Part shown: positions 8,143-17,036 of the stretch, one piece after another | Layout: the number at the start of each line of letters is the position of its first letter | How positions within the stretch are numbered: position 1 is the first letter of the stretch | From: Pseudothioclava arenosa | GTDB taxonomy: Bacteria > Pseudomonadota > Alphaproteobacteria > Rhodobacterales > Rhodobacteraceae | Length of the DNA stretch: 64,000 bases | Assembly (NCBI RefSeq): GCF_002358085.1 | Contig: NZ_NTJD01000008.1 | Location: 62,001-126,000, forward strand | Direction of reading: 5' to 3' | Made by a program: the position numbers and the translations under genes | Notes under the pieces: model-generated | Database searches by the model: none | Told to the model about the DNA's origin: nothing | Seen by the model: the letters and a program-made list of their open reading frames with translations, nothing else

Positions 8143-9090
8143 TCAGAAATCGAACTTGACGAGGTTGCGCAGGATCAGAGCCCCGATCCCCATCCAGACC
8201 AGAACGCCCACGACGATATAGGTGCCGTAACCTGTCGCCCAGACCGAGTCAAAATAGGTCGGAACCATGGTCTTGACCATCAGGTAGAGCAAGAAGGGGA
8301 AGATCCCCATCACCACCGCGGTGATCCGCCCCTCGGCCGAGATTGCGCGGATCTTGGCGCGCATCATGGTCCGGCCGCGCACCATTTGCGACAGGTTTTC
8401 AAGCACCTCGGCAAGGTTGCCGCCGGTGCCGCGTTGCACGCTCATCGAGACCGCCAGCAGGTTCAGCTCTTCGGCGCCCACGCGTTCCACCATGCTCATC
8501 ATGCCGTCGTCGATCTCGGCGCCAAAGGCCAGCTGGTCGGACAGGATGCCGAATTCGGAACCGATCGGGTCGGGCATCTCGCGCGAGACCAGCGAGATCG
8601 CCGCGTTGAGCGGGTGCCCCGCATGAAGCGAGCGCGTCAGCACGTCGACCGCCACCGGGATCTGGTTGACGAAAATATTGATCCGGCGCGAGCGCAGACG
8701 CATCAGGATCATCACCGTGAGCGCCCCGGTCAGGAATACCGTCGAAATCAGTTGCAAGGTGGTGCCGCGCACGAAGAACAGGCTGAGCACCCAGCTTGCC
8801 ATGAAAATCACCAGCAGATACATCGCGCGCTTTGCCGGCGGGATGTGCAGGCCGGATTGCTGATAGAGCCTCCAGAGCCACTGCAGGGCAGGGCCGCGAT
8901 CCTGGCCGAAGCCGCGGTCCTTCAGCAGGCTTCCATAGACGGTGTCCTGGTCCGAACCCTGTGAAATCCGCTTGAGGCGCTCGTTGACCTCGCGCGTGCC
9001 GCGCTGGCTCACCATCAGCGCGCGCACGGCGATATCGACGAACAGGAGAACGGAGGCGAAAACCAGGCCGTAGACGATAATCAGGTTCAT
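8143..9090 (-). CDS. tadB: Tad pilus inner-membrane platform protein TadB
   Basis: 315-residue T2SF/GspF-family protein, partner of TadC in the Tad pilus platform. An N-terminal membrane anchor is followed by a linker and the core [17 protein letters not shown] / [17 protein letters not shown]. The latter is the TadB-type GspF motif (GGNLAEVL). Two C-terminal hydrophobic helices complete it. It sits 8 nt after cpaF and 12 nt before tadC, so the three are one transcription unit. Confidence 0.93.
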   Translation of the reverse strand: MNLIIVYGLVFASVLLFVDIAVRALMVSQRGTREVNERLKRISQGSDQDTVYGSLLKDRGFGQDRGPALQWLWRLYQQSGLHIPPAKRAMYLLVIFMASWVLSLFFVRGTTLQLISTVFLTGALTVMILMRLRSRRINIFVNQIPVAVDVLTRSLHAGHPLNAAISLVSREMPDPIGSEFGILSDQLAFGAEIDDGMMSMVERVGAEELNLLAVSMSVQRGTGGNLAEVLENLSQMVRGRTMMRAKIRAISAEGRITAVVMGIFPFLLYLMVKTMVPTYFDSVWATGYGTYIVVGVLVWMGIGALILRNLVKFDF

Positions 9091-9098
9091 GGTGGCCC

Positions 9099-10505
9099 CT
9101 ACAGTTTCCGCGACGGGTCGAAGGTCTCTTTCGGGATCCTCGAGCCGATGCCGGCGATCTCGGTCATGAAGCGCGGGCGGATGCCGGTGGCGCGGTATTC
9201 GCCAAGGATCCGGCCATCTTCATCGGTGCCGGTGCGCACGAATTTCATGATTTCCTGCAGCTGGATCACCTCGCCTTCCATGCCGGTCAGTTCGCCGATC
9301 GACATCACGCGGCGGGTGCCGTCGCGCAGGCGGTTGAGCTGGATGATGAAGTGGATTGCCGAGGAGATCTGCGAGCGGATCGAGAGCTGCGACATCGGCA
9401 TCCCCGCCATGCCGACCATCTGCTCCATCCGCGAAAGCGCGTCGCGCGGGTTGTTCGCGTGGATCGTCGTCATCGAGCCTTCGTGGCCGGTGTTCATCGC
9501 CTGCAGCATGTCGAAGGCCTCGCCGCCACGGACCTCGCCGACGATGATACGGTCGGGGCGCATCCGCAGGGCGTTTTTCACGAGGTCGCGCTGGCTGATC
9601 TCGTTCTTGCCCTCGATCGAGGGCGGGCGCGTTTCAAGGCGCACCACATGGGGCTGCTGCAGCTGAAGTTCGGCCGCGTCTTCGATCGTCACGAGGCGCT
9701 CTTCATGCGGGATATAGGACGAGAGCGCGTTCAGCATCGTCGTCTTACCCGAGCCGGTGCCCCCCGAGATCACCATCGAGACCTTCTCCTCGACGGCCAG
9801 CGCCAGCAGGTCGGCCATGCATTGGGGCAGGGCGTTCTTTTCCACGAGGCTGTGCAGCGAGAACGGCCGGCGCGAGAATTTCCGGATCGAGACCTGCGGC
9901 CCGTCGACCGCCACCGGCCGGATCACCGCGTTCACACGCGAGCCGTCGGCAAGGCGCGCGTCGACCAGCGGCGAGGCTTCGTCAACACGGCGCCCGATTG
10001 CCGCCACGATCTTGTTGATGATGCGCAGCAGGTGGCTTTCGTCCTTGAACCGCACATCGGTCGGAGCCAGACGCCCGCCACGTTCGATATAGACCGTGCG
10101 CGGGCCGACCACGAGAATATCCGAGATCGTGTCGTCCTTGAGCAGCGGCTCCAGCGGACCAAGGCCCAGAAGCTCGTCGGCCAGATCCTGCACGAGGTTC
10201 TCAAGCTCTTTCGCATTCAGCGCGTAAGTCTTGGTCTTCACGTAGTCGCGCACGATCGGGCGCAGCTCGGTCAGGATGTCCTCGGGGGTCATCGTGTCGA
10301 GCACCGAGAGGTTGATCTTGTCGAGCAGCAGGCGGTGCAGCGTCACCCGCTCTTCGGCCATGTCGAAAAGATGCGGGTCGGCCGCCGCGGCGGGGGCGGG
10401 CTTGAACTCGTCCGCAGCCTCCGGAGCGGGTTCCGCCGGGCGCGCGCTGGGCGCGGCCATCGGGGATTGCTGCGTGTCCTTGGACTTGAAAAACCGGCTG
10501 ACCAT
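9099..10505 (-). CDS. cpaF: Tad pilus assembly ATPase CpaF/TadA
   Basis: 468-residue secretion ATPase of the VirB11/GspE superfamily that powers Flp pilus assembly. An Ala/Pro-rich N-terminus (to about residue 45) precedes the N-domain. Walker A is [10 protein letters not shown] (residues 247-256, Lys254). The later Asp/His-box region includes [10 protein letters not shown], and the Walker B/arm segment is [20 protein letters not shown], followed by [14 protein letters not shown]. All catalytic elements are present. It is preceded by the L,D-transpeptidase gene (10 nt gap) and followed by tadB. Confidence 0.96.
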   Translation of the reverse strand: MVSRFFKSKDTQQSPMAAPSARPAEPAPEAADEFKPAPAAAADPHLFDMAEERVTLHRLLLDKINLSVLDTMTPEDILTELRPIVRDYVKTKTYALNAKELENLVQDLADELLGLGPLEPLLKDDTISDILVVGPRTVYIERGGRLAPTDVRFKDESHLLRIINKIVAAIGRRVDEASPLVDARLADGSRVNAVIRPVAVDGPQVSIRKFSRRPFSLHSLVEKNALPQCMADLLALAVEEKVSMVISGGTGSGKTTMLNALSSYIPHEERLVTIEDAAELQLQQPHVVRLETRPPSIEGKNEISQRDLVKNALRMRPDRIIVGEVRGGEAFDMLQAMNTGHEGSMTTIHANNPRDALSRMEQMVGMAGMPMSQLSIRSQISSAIHFIIQLNRLRDGTRRVMSIGELTGMEGEVIQLQEIMKFVRTGTDEDGRILGEYRATGIRPRFMTEIAGIGSRIPKETFDPSRKL

Positions 10506-10515
10506 GCGCTCTCCC

Positions 10516-11142
10516 CTATTCCTTAACGATTACTTTAGTGCCGACGGGAACGTTTTCGAAGAGCTCCATCACGTCGGCATTGGTCAGGCGAAAACAGCCC
10601 GAAGTTTCAAAATTTCCGATGCTCGGCGCGTTATTGGTCCCGTGAATGCGATAGAGCGTGTCGCCACCGTTGCTGTACAGATACAGCGCGCGCGCCCCGA
10701 GCGGATTGTAGGGTCCCGAGGGCACCATGTCGGGCAGGCTCGGATCACGCTTGCGCATCTCGGCCGGCGGGCGCCATTCGGGCCATTTCGCCTTGCGTCC
10801 GACATAGGTCGTGCCGGTCCAGGTAAAGCCGTCGCGCCCGACGCTGATATCGTAGCGCGCCGCCTTGCCGCCGGGCAGCACCACCAGAAGTTCGCGCTTG
10901 CCGTTCGAGATCAGGATCGTCCCCGGCTTCTCGTTGCTCGGGTAGGCGATGACCTCGCGCGTGGTCGGGCCGTGGCTGCGCGGCACCGACTTCACGTTGC
11001 GCGCCTGCGCGAGGATGATCCGTTCGCCCGCCACGGTATCGCGCAGCAGGCCCCGCTCTGATGCCGCCATCGCGGGCGCGATCAGGCCGAGCCCGAGCGG
11101 CCCCAGCATGACAAGCGCGCAGATCAGCAGGCGTCGGATCAT
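10516..11142 (-). CDS. L,D-transpeptidase (YkuD family) embedded in the tad locus
   Basis: 208-residue exported protein. The signal peptide is about residues 1-26 and ends AMA. The YkuD catalytic motif is complete: His167 in RIHGTNN and Cys183 in the SGCFRLTN segment. Such enzymes make 3-3 peptidoglycan cross-links or attach proteins to peptidoglycan. The start overlaps the cpaE stop by 4 nt (ATGA) and the gene ends 10 nt before cpaF. It is therefore inside, and translationally coupled to, the pilus operon. This suggests a role in the cell-wall passage or anchoring of the pilus (inference). An ordinary housekeeping LDT parked in the operon is the alternative. Confidence 0.92.
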   Translation of the reverse strand: MIRRLLICALVMLGPLGLGLIAPAMAASERGLLRDTVAGERIILAQARNVKSVPRSHGPTTREVIAYPSNEKPGTILISNGKRELLVVLPGGKAARYDISVGRDGFTWTGTTYVGRKAKWPEWRPPAEMRKRDPSLPDMVPSGPYNPLGARALYLYSNGGDTLYRIHGTNNAPSIGNFETSGCFRLTNADVMELFENVPVGTKVIVKE

Positions 11143-12317
11143 TTCTTGGCCTCCGCCGGTTCCTTCACGAGGATCTCGTCGAGATATTTCGACAGCGCCT
11201 TGAGGAATTTCGAACCCGAGTTCACATCACGCGGCAGCACGCCACGGTCGATCGCCTCGGGCAGCACCGATTTTTCCTCGGGCAGGAAGAAGAAGGGCGT
11301 GCCCTCGAACAGCTCTTCGAGCTTCGACTTCTTGATCCGCGAGCCACTGAACAGCGAGCCTTCGTGCTTGTTCAGCAGGATGCGGGTGTTCGAGAGGTCC
11401 TGGCCGCGCTCGCGCAGCCCGCGCAGGATATTCAGCGATTGGCTGATCGAGGGCAGCGTGATGTCGCTGACGATGGTGATCGTGTTGACGCCGGCCAGCA
11501 CGTCCTCGCGCCAGTCGGTCTCGAAATAGGGGATGTCGAGCACGGTATGGCTGTGCTGGATCGTGACCGCATCCAGCAGCCGCAGCACGAGCTCATAGGC
11601 GTTAATATTCGTCACTGCGCCGCGATGGTTGAACGAATAGACCGAAAACCCCGCGTCGTGCTTCTGTTCGATCAGCTTGACGAATTCCTCGTCAATCCGC
11701 GAAGGGTCGGCCAGGATCGAGTTCAGCGGGAAATTCTTTTGCAGGTTCAGGTAGTAACCGCAGGAGCCGGTGGAGAAGTCGAGGTCGAACAGAGCCACGC
11801 TTTCAGCCGGGTCCTTCAGCTCGCGCCGCAGCAGATCGGCCAGCGAGATCGCTACCGAGGTCGCCCCCGCGCCGCCCACCGAAGGCACCACCGCATGCAC
11901 CTGGTTGCGGGTGTGCTTGGCGTTGCGCAAAGCCGCCTGAAGCGCGCCGTAAAGATCGTCTTCCTGCAACGGCTTGGGCAGCCAGTCGCTGATCTTGAGC
12001 TTGAGCAGCTGACGCACCCGCTGCCCCGAGAGCGCCTCGGACACGACGATGAGCGGAACGTCTTCGTAGAAACCTTTGGCCTCGCTGATCGCCTCCAGCT
12101 CGGCGGTGTCAATGCTGCCGAAATCGAAAACGATGGCGTTGATCGCCTTGCCGCTCGTGGCCGAGGCCAGCATCTCATAGGAGACGGTCTCGACCTTGAT
12201 GCCGACCATATGGGCGATTGCCTCGGCGGTCTCATGAGTGCCGCCATGGCCTGAATCGACCACTAGGATCGTCGCACCGCGTTGCTTCGAGAGAATGGGA
12301 GGGGTGTTGGAATTCAT
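11139..12317 (-). CDS. cpaE: Tad pilus localisation ATPase-like protein CpaE/TadZ
   Basis: About 392 residues. The N-terminal ~130 form a receiver-like (atypical REC) domain. The rest is a ParA/MinD-type ATPase domain that positions the Tad machinery at a pole or membrane site. The deviant Walker A reads SVGGAGATS, without the usual lysines, as in other TadZ/CpaE proteins; LFDLDFSTGSCGYYLN follows. ATG 12317 was chosen. A GTG at 12326 overlapping the upstream TAG is also possible and adds three residues. The stop overlaps the L,D-transpeptidase start. Confidence 0.92.
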   Translation of the reverse strand: MNSNTPPILSKQRGATILVVDSGHGGTHETAEAIAHMVGIKVETVSYEMLASATSGKAINAIVFDFGSIDTAELEAISEAKGFYEDVPLIVVSEALSGQRVRQLLKLKISDWLPKPLQEDDLYGALQAALRNAKHTRNQVHAVVPSVGGAGATSVAISLADLLRRELKDPAESVALFDLDFSTGSCGYYLNLQKNFPLNSILADPSRIDEEFVKLIEQKHDAGFSVYSFNHRGAVTNINAYELVLRLLDAVTIQHSHTVLDIPYFETDWREDVLAGVNTITIVSDITLPSISQSLNILRGLRERGQDLSNTRILLNKHEGSLFSGSRIKKSKLEELFEGTPFFFLPEEKSVLPEAIDRGVLPRDVNSGSKFLKALSKYLDEILVKEPAEAKK

Positions 12318-12325
12318 TGCGCTCA

Positions 12326-12937
12326 CTAGTCGGAGTAATCGGTGTCAAGGTCTTCACTCGTCACGGTCACGGGCGTTGCCGGAACCGGAATCGAGTCGAG
12401 GGAAAGGAGCGCGCCCGCCAGAAGCATGTCGAACGACAGGCCGCGCGCCTCCACGGTAATGGTCACGACCGGGCCGCCGGGACGCCCGAAATAGCCCAGC
12501 CCGGCGCGGGTGTAGGTGACGCGCACGTTATCAGCCGAAAAGTTCGGGTTGATGTCGCACATGCCGGGGGCGCCCAGGAAATCCGGACGGCAGACTCCGT
12601 CGCCGCCGGTAATCAGGCGGTTGATGTTGGAATTGCAGGCGGTCGTGCCTGCGCCGCAAGAGGCCGAGACGATCGTCGACGGGTAGGGGTCGCCCGCGTC
12701 GAGGCCAGCCGCGTCGGCTTCCAGCAGCGTCGTCAGGTTGTCGATCAGAGGGTCCGATACAGCAAGCTGCCGTGCCGCGACCTGCAGGGCTTTCGCGGTC
12801 TGCGTCCATTGGAACAGCACGAAGCTGAATTCCACGAAGGCCGAGATCACCAGGAGCATGATCGGGAAGGTGATCAGCGCCTCGGTGAGGCTCAGCCCGT
12901 CGCTGTCGCGCCGGAATTTCCGCCAGAGCGTCACCAT
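12326..12937 (-). CDS. TadE/TadF-like minor pseudopilin
   Basis: 203 residues. It opens RRDSDGLSLTEALITFPIML: a short basic leader, a Gly-Leu cleavage point, Glu at +5 and a hydrophobic helix, which is the class IV/TadE prepilin arrangement. The C-terminal ~150 residues are periplasmic, with several cysteines (SASCGAGTTACN, VCRPDF, MCDINP) that could form disulfides. It overlaps the upstream tadE by 7 nt. It is probably the TadF equivalent, a minor pilin processed by the prepilin peptidase encoded at 18761-19261. Confidence 0.85.
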   Translation of the reverse strand: MVTLWRKFRRDSDGLSLTEALITFPIMLLVISAFVEFSFVLFQWTQTAKALQVAARQLAVSDPLIDNLTTLLEADAAGLDAGDPYPSTIVSASCGAGTTACNSNINRLITGGDGVCRPDFLGAPGMCDINPNFSADNVRVTYTRAGLGYFGRPGGPVVTITVEARGLSFDMLLAGALLSLDSIPVPATPVTVTSEDLDTDYSD

Positions 12938-13419
12938 CCGATATACCTCTCGACGTGGGTATAGGAGAGATTGATGGTGCCGATCTCCAGCATCCCCAAG
13001 AGCGGCGAGGGCTGGTAATCGACATTGCCGGCGGCGCGGACCTCGGAATAGCCGCCCGAGGATGAGGGCAGGGCGGCGCGTGTGGCCGGGGTCAGCACCA
13101 GCTCCGCCGCGGTATTCCAGCCCGGAACGCGCAGCCCCCCGGTGCCGGCGGGGTTGCCGTAAAACGCGATATTGCGGGCGATATCCGGGCTGCAGGACGA
13201 GGTAAACCCAGCGACCTGACAGCGCGACCAGTAGCGCGCGGCATCGCGCACCCCGGTCGCCAGTTGATGGCGCTGCCAGAAGATATTGCCGAATTCCAGA
13301 ATGCCGATGGTGAAGAACAGCAGGACGGGGGCTGTAATCAGGACTTCAATGAGAACGGAGCCGTTCTCATTGCGAACAAAATGCTTCAAAAAAGATCGCC
13401 GACCTGCCGGCACGATCAC
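12931..13419 (-). CDS. tadE: TadE-family minor pseudopilin
   Basis: 162 residues. The leader RNENGSVLIEVLITAPVLLF shows the Gly|Ser-Val-Leu-Ile-Glu processing site followed by the hydrophobic pilin-like helix. A periplasmic part of about 120 residues has one Cys pair (SRC and SSC). GTG 13419 is the longest start; a GTG six nt downstream sits at better spacing from the AGGGAG ribosome-binding site. It belongs to the TadE family of proteins needed for Flp pilus formation. The stop region overlaps the next TadE-like gene. Confidence 0.87.
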   Translation of the reverse strand: MIVPAGRRSFLKHFVRNENGSVLIEVLITAPVLLFFTIGILEFGNIFWQRHQLATGVRDAARYWSRCQVAGFTSSCSPDIARNIAFYGNPAGTGGLRVPGWNTAAELVLTPATRAALPSSSGGYSEVRAAGNVDYQPSPLLGMLEIGTINLSYTHVERYIGW

Positions 13420-13511
13420 TTCTCCCTTGGCTGTCCCAAAGCCTCCACGCTCCCTGCGCGGGCGTCCTTTTGGCCATCACCTGATCCCTTTCAAGCCCCC
13501 GCAAAAGCGGA

Positions 13512-13706
13512 TCAAGGAAGCATGATATCCTGGTTACCCGCACCCGGAGGGAACGGATTGATGGTTTGAATCTGCGCGTTCGACAAGGCCGCGTCACCGA
13601 TGCCGAGCGTCACCGAGTCCCGACGGTTCATATAATCGGCGCAGCCCGCAAGCCCGCCGATCAGAACGACGGCCAGAACGAGGTTATTTTTTCGTGATGA
13701 CAGCAT
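13512..13706 (-). CDS. Small lipoprotein of the tad locus
   Basis: 64 residues. A signal sequence ends in the lipobox LAGC, so the mature protein would be a lipidated ~45-mer beginning CADYMNRRDSVTLGIGDA. ATG 13706 has a good GGAG 7 nt upstream and overlaps the end of cpaC by 23 nt. Position between the secretin and tadE is where CpaD/RcpB-type secretin partner proteins occur. None of normal size is seen, so this may be the secretin-associated lipoprotein (inference). I do not recognise a named family. The NRRDSVTLGIGDA stretch looks conserved-like. Confidence 0.75.
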   Translation of the reverse strand: MLSSRKNNLVLAVVLIGGLAGCADYMNRRDSVTLGIGDAALSNAQIQTINPFPPGAGNQDIMLP

Positions 13707-15141
13707 CGTCAAACTCCAGATCGATCAGGTGGCCGTAGGGCCCCAGAATGCCTTCGCCCTTTTCAAACTGCTTGATCATGTCGCGATCGACTTCAAGCAT
13801 GCCGAGCAGGAACAGCTCGACATCGTTCGACGAGCGGCGGCCGTCGAGCGGCGAGACCAGCGGCTGGTCCGGCGAGGCCGGATGCACGAGGCGCGGCGTC
13901 ACCAGGATCACCAGATCGGTTTCCTGTTTCTGGAAGGCGCTCGAGCGGAACAGCGTGCCGAGGATCGGGATCTGGCCCAGCCACGGAACCTGTTTCACGT
14001 TGCGCTCGTTGTCGGTCTGCAGAAGGCCCGCGATGGCGAAGCTCTGGCCGTCGCGCAGGGTGACGGTGGTGTCGGCCTTGCGCGAGATGAAGGCCGGCTG
14101 GCCGTTCACCGAAACCGAGGTGTCGATATCGCTGACCTCGGGGCGGATGCGCAGGCTGATCAGGCCTTCGTCCAGCAGCACCGGGCGGAAGTTCAGGCGC
14201 ACACCGTATTCGCGGTAGTCGGTCTCGGTGGCGACATTGCCGTTGCTGTCGGTCGCGGCGTTGTTGATCGGAACCTCACCACCGACGACGAAGTTGGCTT
14301 CGATGCCGTTCGAGGTGACCAGCGTCGGGTTCGCCAGACGGCGGGCCACGCCCTTGTCTTCGAGCGTGTGGATGATCACGTCGATATCGGTGCCGGCAAC
14401 CGAGAGCAGGCTGCCGATGAAGGTGCCGAAGGGGACCGCGTTGCCGGCCACACCGCTGATTTCACCGCGCGAAATGGCGTCGCCGGCGCCATCGGTCTTG
14501 GTGGCGTTATAGTTGAAGCCCAGAAGGCGGCCCGCGTTGCGGCTGACTTCAAGGATGCGCACATCCAGCTGCACCTGCTGCGGGTTCACCACGCGGATGC
14601 CGTCGACGATCGGCTGATCGCTGAACTGGCGCGCGATTTCGAGCGCGCGGGCCTTGTCGATCGCGTCGCGCACCGAACCCGAAACGCGGATGCGGTTGTT
14701 GATATTGGTCACTTCAAGCCGCGCCGAGGGGATCGCACGGCCGATCGCCGCCTCGATCTCGGCAAAGTCGATCTGAACGCGCAGGACGATCACGCCCAGC
14801 TGCTCGCCCGCGCCGCCCATGAAGCGCACGTTGGTCGCGCCGAGCCGGTTGCCCTGCACATAGAAGGTGTCGGAGGACAGCGGGAACACATCGGCCACTT
14901 CGGTGTTGCCGACGATCACCTCGGAGAAGGGCTGGTCGGTCTGCACCGTCATGGTGAAGCCGGGGGCGACCACAAGCGGTTCATTCGCGGTGCCGCCGCT
15001 CAGGCTGATCATCTCATCCTGTGCCGCCGCCGGCGAGACCAGTGCAGCCATCAGCCAGAACAGGGCGGCGGTGGCGACAGCCAGCCAGCCAGCGCCGCGT
15101 TCCGCGATATCGCACCTCCGTTGCGCATAGGCGAAGTTCAT
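13684..15141 (-). CDS. cpaC: Tad pilus outer-membrane secretin CpaC/RcpA
   Basis: 485 residues. The signal peptide ends SPAAAQ. It is followed by the RcpA N-terminal domain (PGFTMTVQTDQPFSEVIVG), a BON-type domain (RVSGSVRDAIDKARALEIA) and the secretin beta-domain with VGGEVPI, LRDGQSFAIAGLL, VPWLGQIPILGTLFRS and LVILVTPRLV. It forms the outer-membrane pore for the Flp pilus. ATG 15141 has AAGGAG 8 nt upstream, so it is preferred over the ATG 30 nt further upstream. It lies 54 nt after cpaB. Confidence 0.95.
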   Translation of the reverse strand: MNFAYAQRRCDIAERGAGWLAVATAALFWLMAALVSPAAAQDEMISLSGGTANEPLVVAPGFTMTVQTDQPFSEVIVGNTEVADVFPLSSDTFYVQGNRLGATNVRFMGGAGEQLGVIVLRVQIDFAEIEAAIGRAIPSARLEVTNINNRIRVSGSVRDAIDKARALEIARQFSDQPIVDGIRVVNPQQVQLDVRILEVSRNAGRLLGFNYNATKTDGAGDAISRGEISGVAGNAVPFGTFIGSLLSVAGTDIDVIIHTLEDKGVARRLANPTLVTSNGIEANFVVGGEVPINNAATDSNGNVATETDYREYGVRLNFRPVLLDEGLISLRIRPEVSDIDTSVSVNGQPAFISRKADTTVTLRDGQSFAIAGLLQTDNERNVKQVPWLGQIPILGTLFRSSAFQKQETDLVILVTPRLVHPASPDQPLVSPLDGRRSSNDVELFLLGMLEVDRDMIKQFEKGEGILGPYGHLIDLEFDDAVITKK

Positions 15142-15195
15142 GTCGTTGCTCCTTCTTGCCGCCTCGATCATGTCGGGGGCGGCCTCCTCCAGCGA

Positions 15196-16176
15196 TTACT
15201 GATCGAGGGGTTTGATACGGTATTCGGTACGTCTGCCGTGGCTGGTCACGCCGATCGTCACGAATTCGGGACGCGGCTTGGCCTCCGGCTGGGGTTTCGG
15301 GGTGAGCGCATCGGCCATCGACGAGATCCGCTCGTCGACGTTGGCACCCAACTGGTTGATCTGGCTCTCGAGGCGCCGCAACTCCGCCTGATATTCCGGC
15401 GAGTTGGTCTGGTCGGGCAGCGAGGCGGCCGGCTCGGGATTGTTCAGGTGGTTCAGCGTCACGCGGTCGCTTTCCTCGGTGTCGATCGAGACCGCGTTGC
15501 GCAGTGCCAGCGACAGCGTGCCGATGGTGCCGGCCAGCGTCAGTTTCTGCGCCTCTTCGGTCGAGACCTCGAAGGTCACGGTGCGCACGACGCTCGGGTT
15601 GTCCTTGCGCTCATCGGCGATCTGGTCGATCGCGAGCACTTTCACGCCTTGCAGCAGCACGTCGACATAGGCGTCGCTCGCGTTGCGGCCGGTGCGGGTC
15701 AGCAGAACGTCCACGCGGTCGCCCGGCAGCACGAAGCCCGCCACGCCCAGCACGTCGTTCACGCGGATCGACACCGCCTTCATCCCCGGTGAGAGCGCGG
15801 TCGAGAGTTTCGCGCGTTGGCCCGGTGCGGTGACCTTGGTGGCAAGGATCGGTTCGCCTTCGGCCAGCGGCTCAAGCACGAAACGCGCGGTTTCGTCGGT
15901 CGCGCCGACCAGAACTGCCGGATCCTGGAACGAGCCCGTGGGCAGGCGGTCGCTCATCCATTTAATGGTTTCGATCTTGTCGGGGGTGATTCGCTCACCA
16001 AAGCGGAGTTCTTTCTTCGCGACGACGATCTGGCTGGTCGGGATCGCCTGATTGCCGCTGCGGGCCGCTGCCGAGATCGCGTCACGCTGGTCAACCAGCC
16101 AGCCGCGTGCGGCGACCACTGCGAGCAAAGCCAGAACAACAGCGACTGCCAAGCTGATAAGAGTCGTTTTGCGCAT
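15196..16176 (-). CDS. cpaB: Tad pilus assembly protein CpaB/RcpC
   Basis: 326 residues with one N-terminal membrane anchor (LISLAVAVVLALLAVVAARGW). A SAF domain follows (IVVAKKELRFGERITPDKIE) and then the RcpC domain (MKAVSIRVNDVLGVAGFVLPGDRVDVLL). It is a periplasmic component working with the CpaC secretin. ATG 16176 is preceded by GGCAGGAAG and begins directly before the membrane segment. A longer frame upstream would have no signal-like start. It lies downstream of flp, with a hairpin in between. Confidence 0.93.
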   Translation of the reverse strand: MRKTTLISLAVAVVLALLAVVAARGWLVDQRDAISAAARSGNQAIPTSQIVVAKKELRFGERITPDKIETIKWMSDRLPTGSFQDPAVLVGATDETARFVLEPLAEGEPILATKVTAPGQRAKLSTALSPGMKAVSIRVNDVLGVAGFVLPGDRVDVLLTRTGRNASDAYVDVLLQGVKVLAIDQIADERKDNPSVVRTVTFEVSTEEAQKLTLAGTIGTLSLALRNAVSIDTEESDRVTLNHLNNPEPAASLPDQTNSPEYQAELRRLESQINQLGANVDERISSMADALTPKPQPEAKPRPEFVTIGVTSHGRRTEYRIKPLDQ

Positions 16177-16315
16177 CTTCCTGCCTATCTGTCCCGTGCC
16201 GCGAATGCGGTTCTCGAAGTTCTTGGGGCGAAATCGCCAAAATTCTAAACAAACTTGCCCGCAGACCATTGTGCCGGGGGCGGATTACTTAACGCAACCC
16301 ATTTTTAAGAAATTA

Positions 16316-16341
16316 CCCGCCCCAACGTCAATTGGGGCGGG
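16316..16341 (-). terminator. Stem-loop between flp and cpaB (partial terminator/attenuator)
   Basis: A perfect 10-bp stem CCCGCCCCAA / TTGGGGCGGG with a 6-nt loop lies 48 nt after the flp stop. On the transcribed strand it is followed by TAATTTCTTAAAAAT, which is only moderately U-rich. It fits partial termination, or a 3' stabiliser, that would keep the pilin mRNA in excess over the assembly genes. Confidence 0.7.
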
Positions 16342-16389
16342 CGTAGAGGCTTCGGGGCAACGTTCGCTACCCCGGAATCTCATCCGAAC

Positions 16390-16596
16390 TTAGCTCGGAG
16401 CGCCGGTGTTCGCGCCGATCCAGGTCGCCCAGTCGTCATACGAGGTGGCGATGTTGCCACCGAAGAGGATAACGGCGGCGATCACGGCCGCGGTCAGCAG
16501 ACCAAGCAGGATCAGGTATTCCGTCAGAGCGAGGCCGTCCTCGTCTTTCTTGAACTTCCCAAGATAGGCGGCGCCGAATTTCACCAGGTTACGCAT
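16390..16596 (-). CDS. flp: Flp-type major pilin
   Basis: 68-residue prepilin. The leader ends KKDEDG, cleavage precedes LALTEYLILLGLL (Glu at +5 followed by Tyr, the Flp motif), and a hydrophobic helix of about 20 residues follows. The mature pilin is about 48 residues. It is the major subunit of the Tad pilus, processed by the peptidase at 18761-19261. A strong AAAGGAAC ribosome-binding site precedes the ATG. A 440-nt upstream gap and the hairpin after it suggest separate, abundant transcription. Confidence 0.96.
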   Translation of the reverse strand: MRNLVKFGAAYLGKFKKDEDGLALTEYLILLGLLTAAVIAAVILFGGNIATSYDDWATWIGANTGAPS

Positions 16597-17036
16597 TTAG
16601 AGTTCCTTTCTCTTCAAATAATGCCTCAGACAACTCGCAAACTTCCCGGATCTCCCGATGGGTGAGGTGGCGAAATCGTCCTCTGCGTTCTCCCGCTCTC
16701 CCAGCGAGAGCATCGGTAACAAGCCTTTTATACACCAGTTTTTGGCGAGCCGAGAGAGGGGGAGTAAGAAAATCGATGGAGGAAACGCTGGATTTTCGGG
16801 CGACACGGCATCAATCGCGCCGATTTTCCCGGATTGTTGGCTATCGTAAGGTTAACCTGCGCGGAAGGTGCCCCGTTTGCGCCACAGAAATGCCACAGCT
16901 TGACGCCTGTTTTTTAACCATGACGGAGAGTTTGCGCAGCCCATGAGGGTTATTTGCATTGCGCGCTCGCCTTAAGGGTGTGTATCCGGCCGCCGTCAGA
17001 TCGCGTGCTGCGAATCAGCAGAGTCGCGGAAGCGGG
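16597..17036. other. Intergenic region between tadG and flp (flp promoter/leader)
   Basis: 440 nt without a convincing gene. On the minus strand it must hold the flp promoter: a TATAAA box at 16732-16727 would give a leader of about 125 nt, but no clear -35 accompanies it. A 5-bp hairpin (TGCTG/CAGCA) lies just after the tadG stop. Base composition is more A/T-rich than the flanking genes. A 69-codon frame here has no coding character. Confidence 0.5.

Noticed and set aside
16597-16806. A 69-codon frame upstream of flp
   Set aside because: Atypical composition for this genome, no plausible translation signal, and it occupies the expected flp promoter and leader.
16861-16930. A sigma-54-like element (GG-10 nt-GC) on the minus strand upstream of flp
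   Set aside because: The -12 element reads TGGC rather than TTGC and the spacing to flp is over 250 nt, so the match is within chance expectation.
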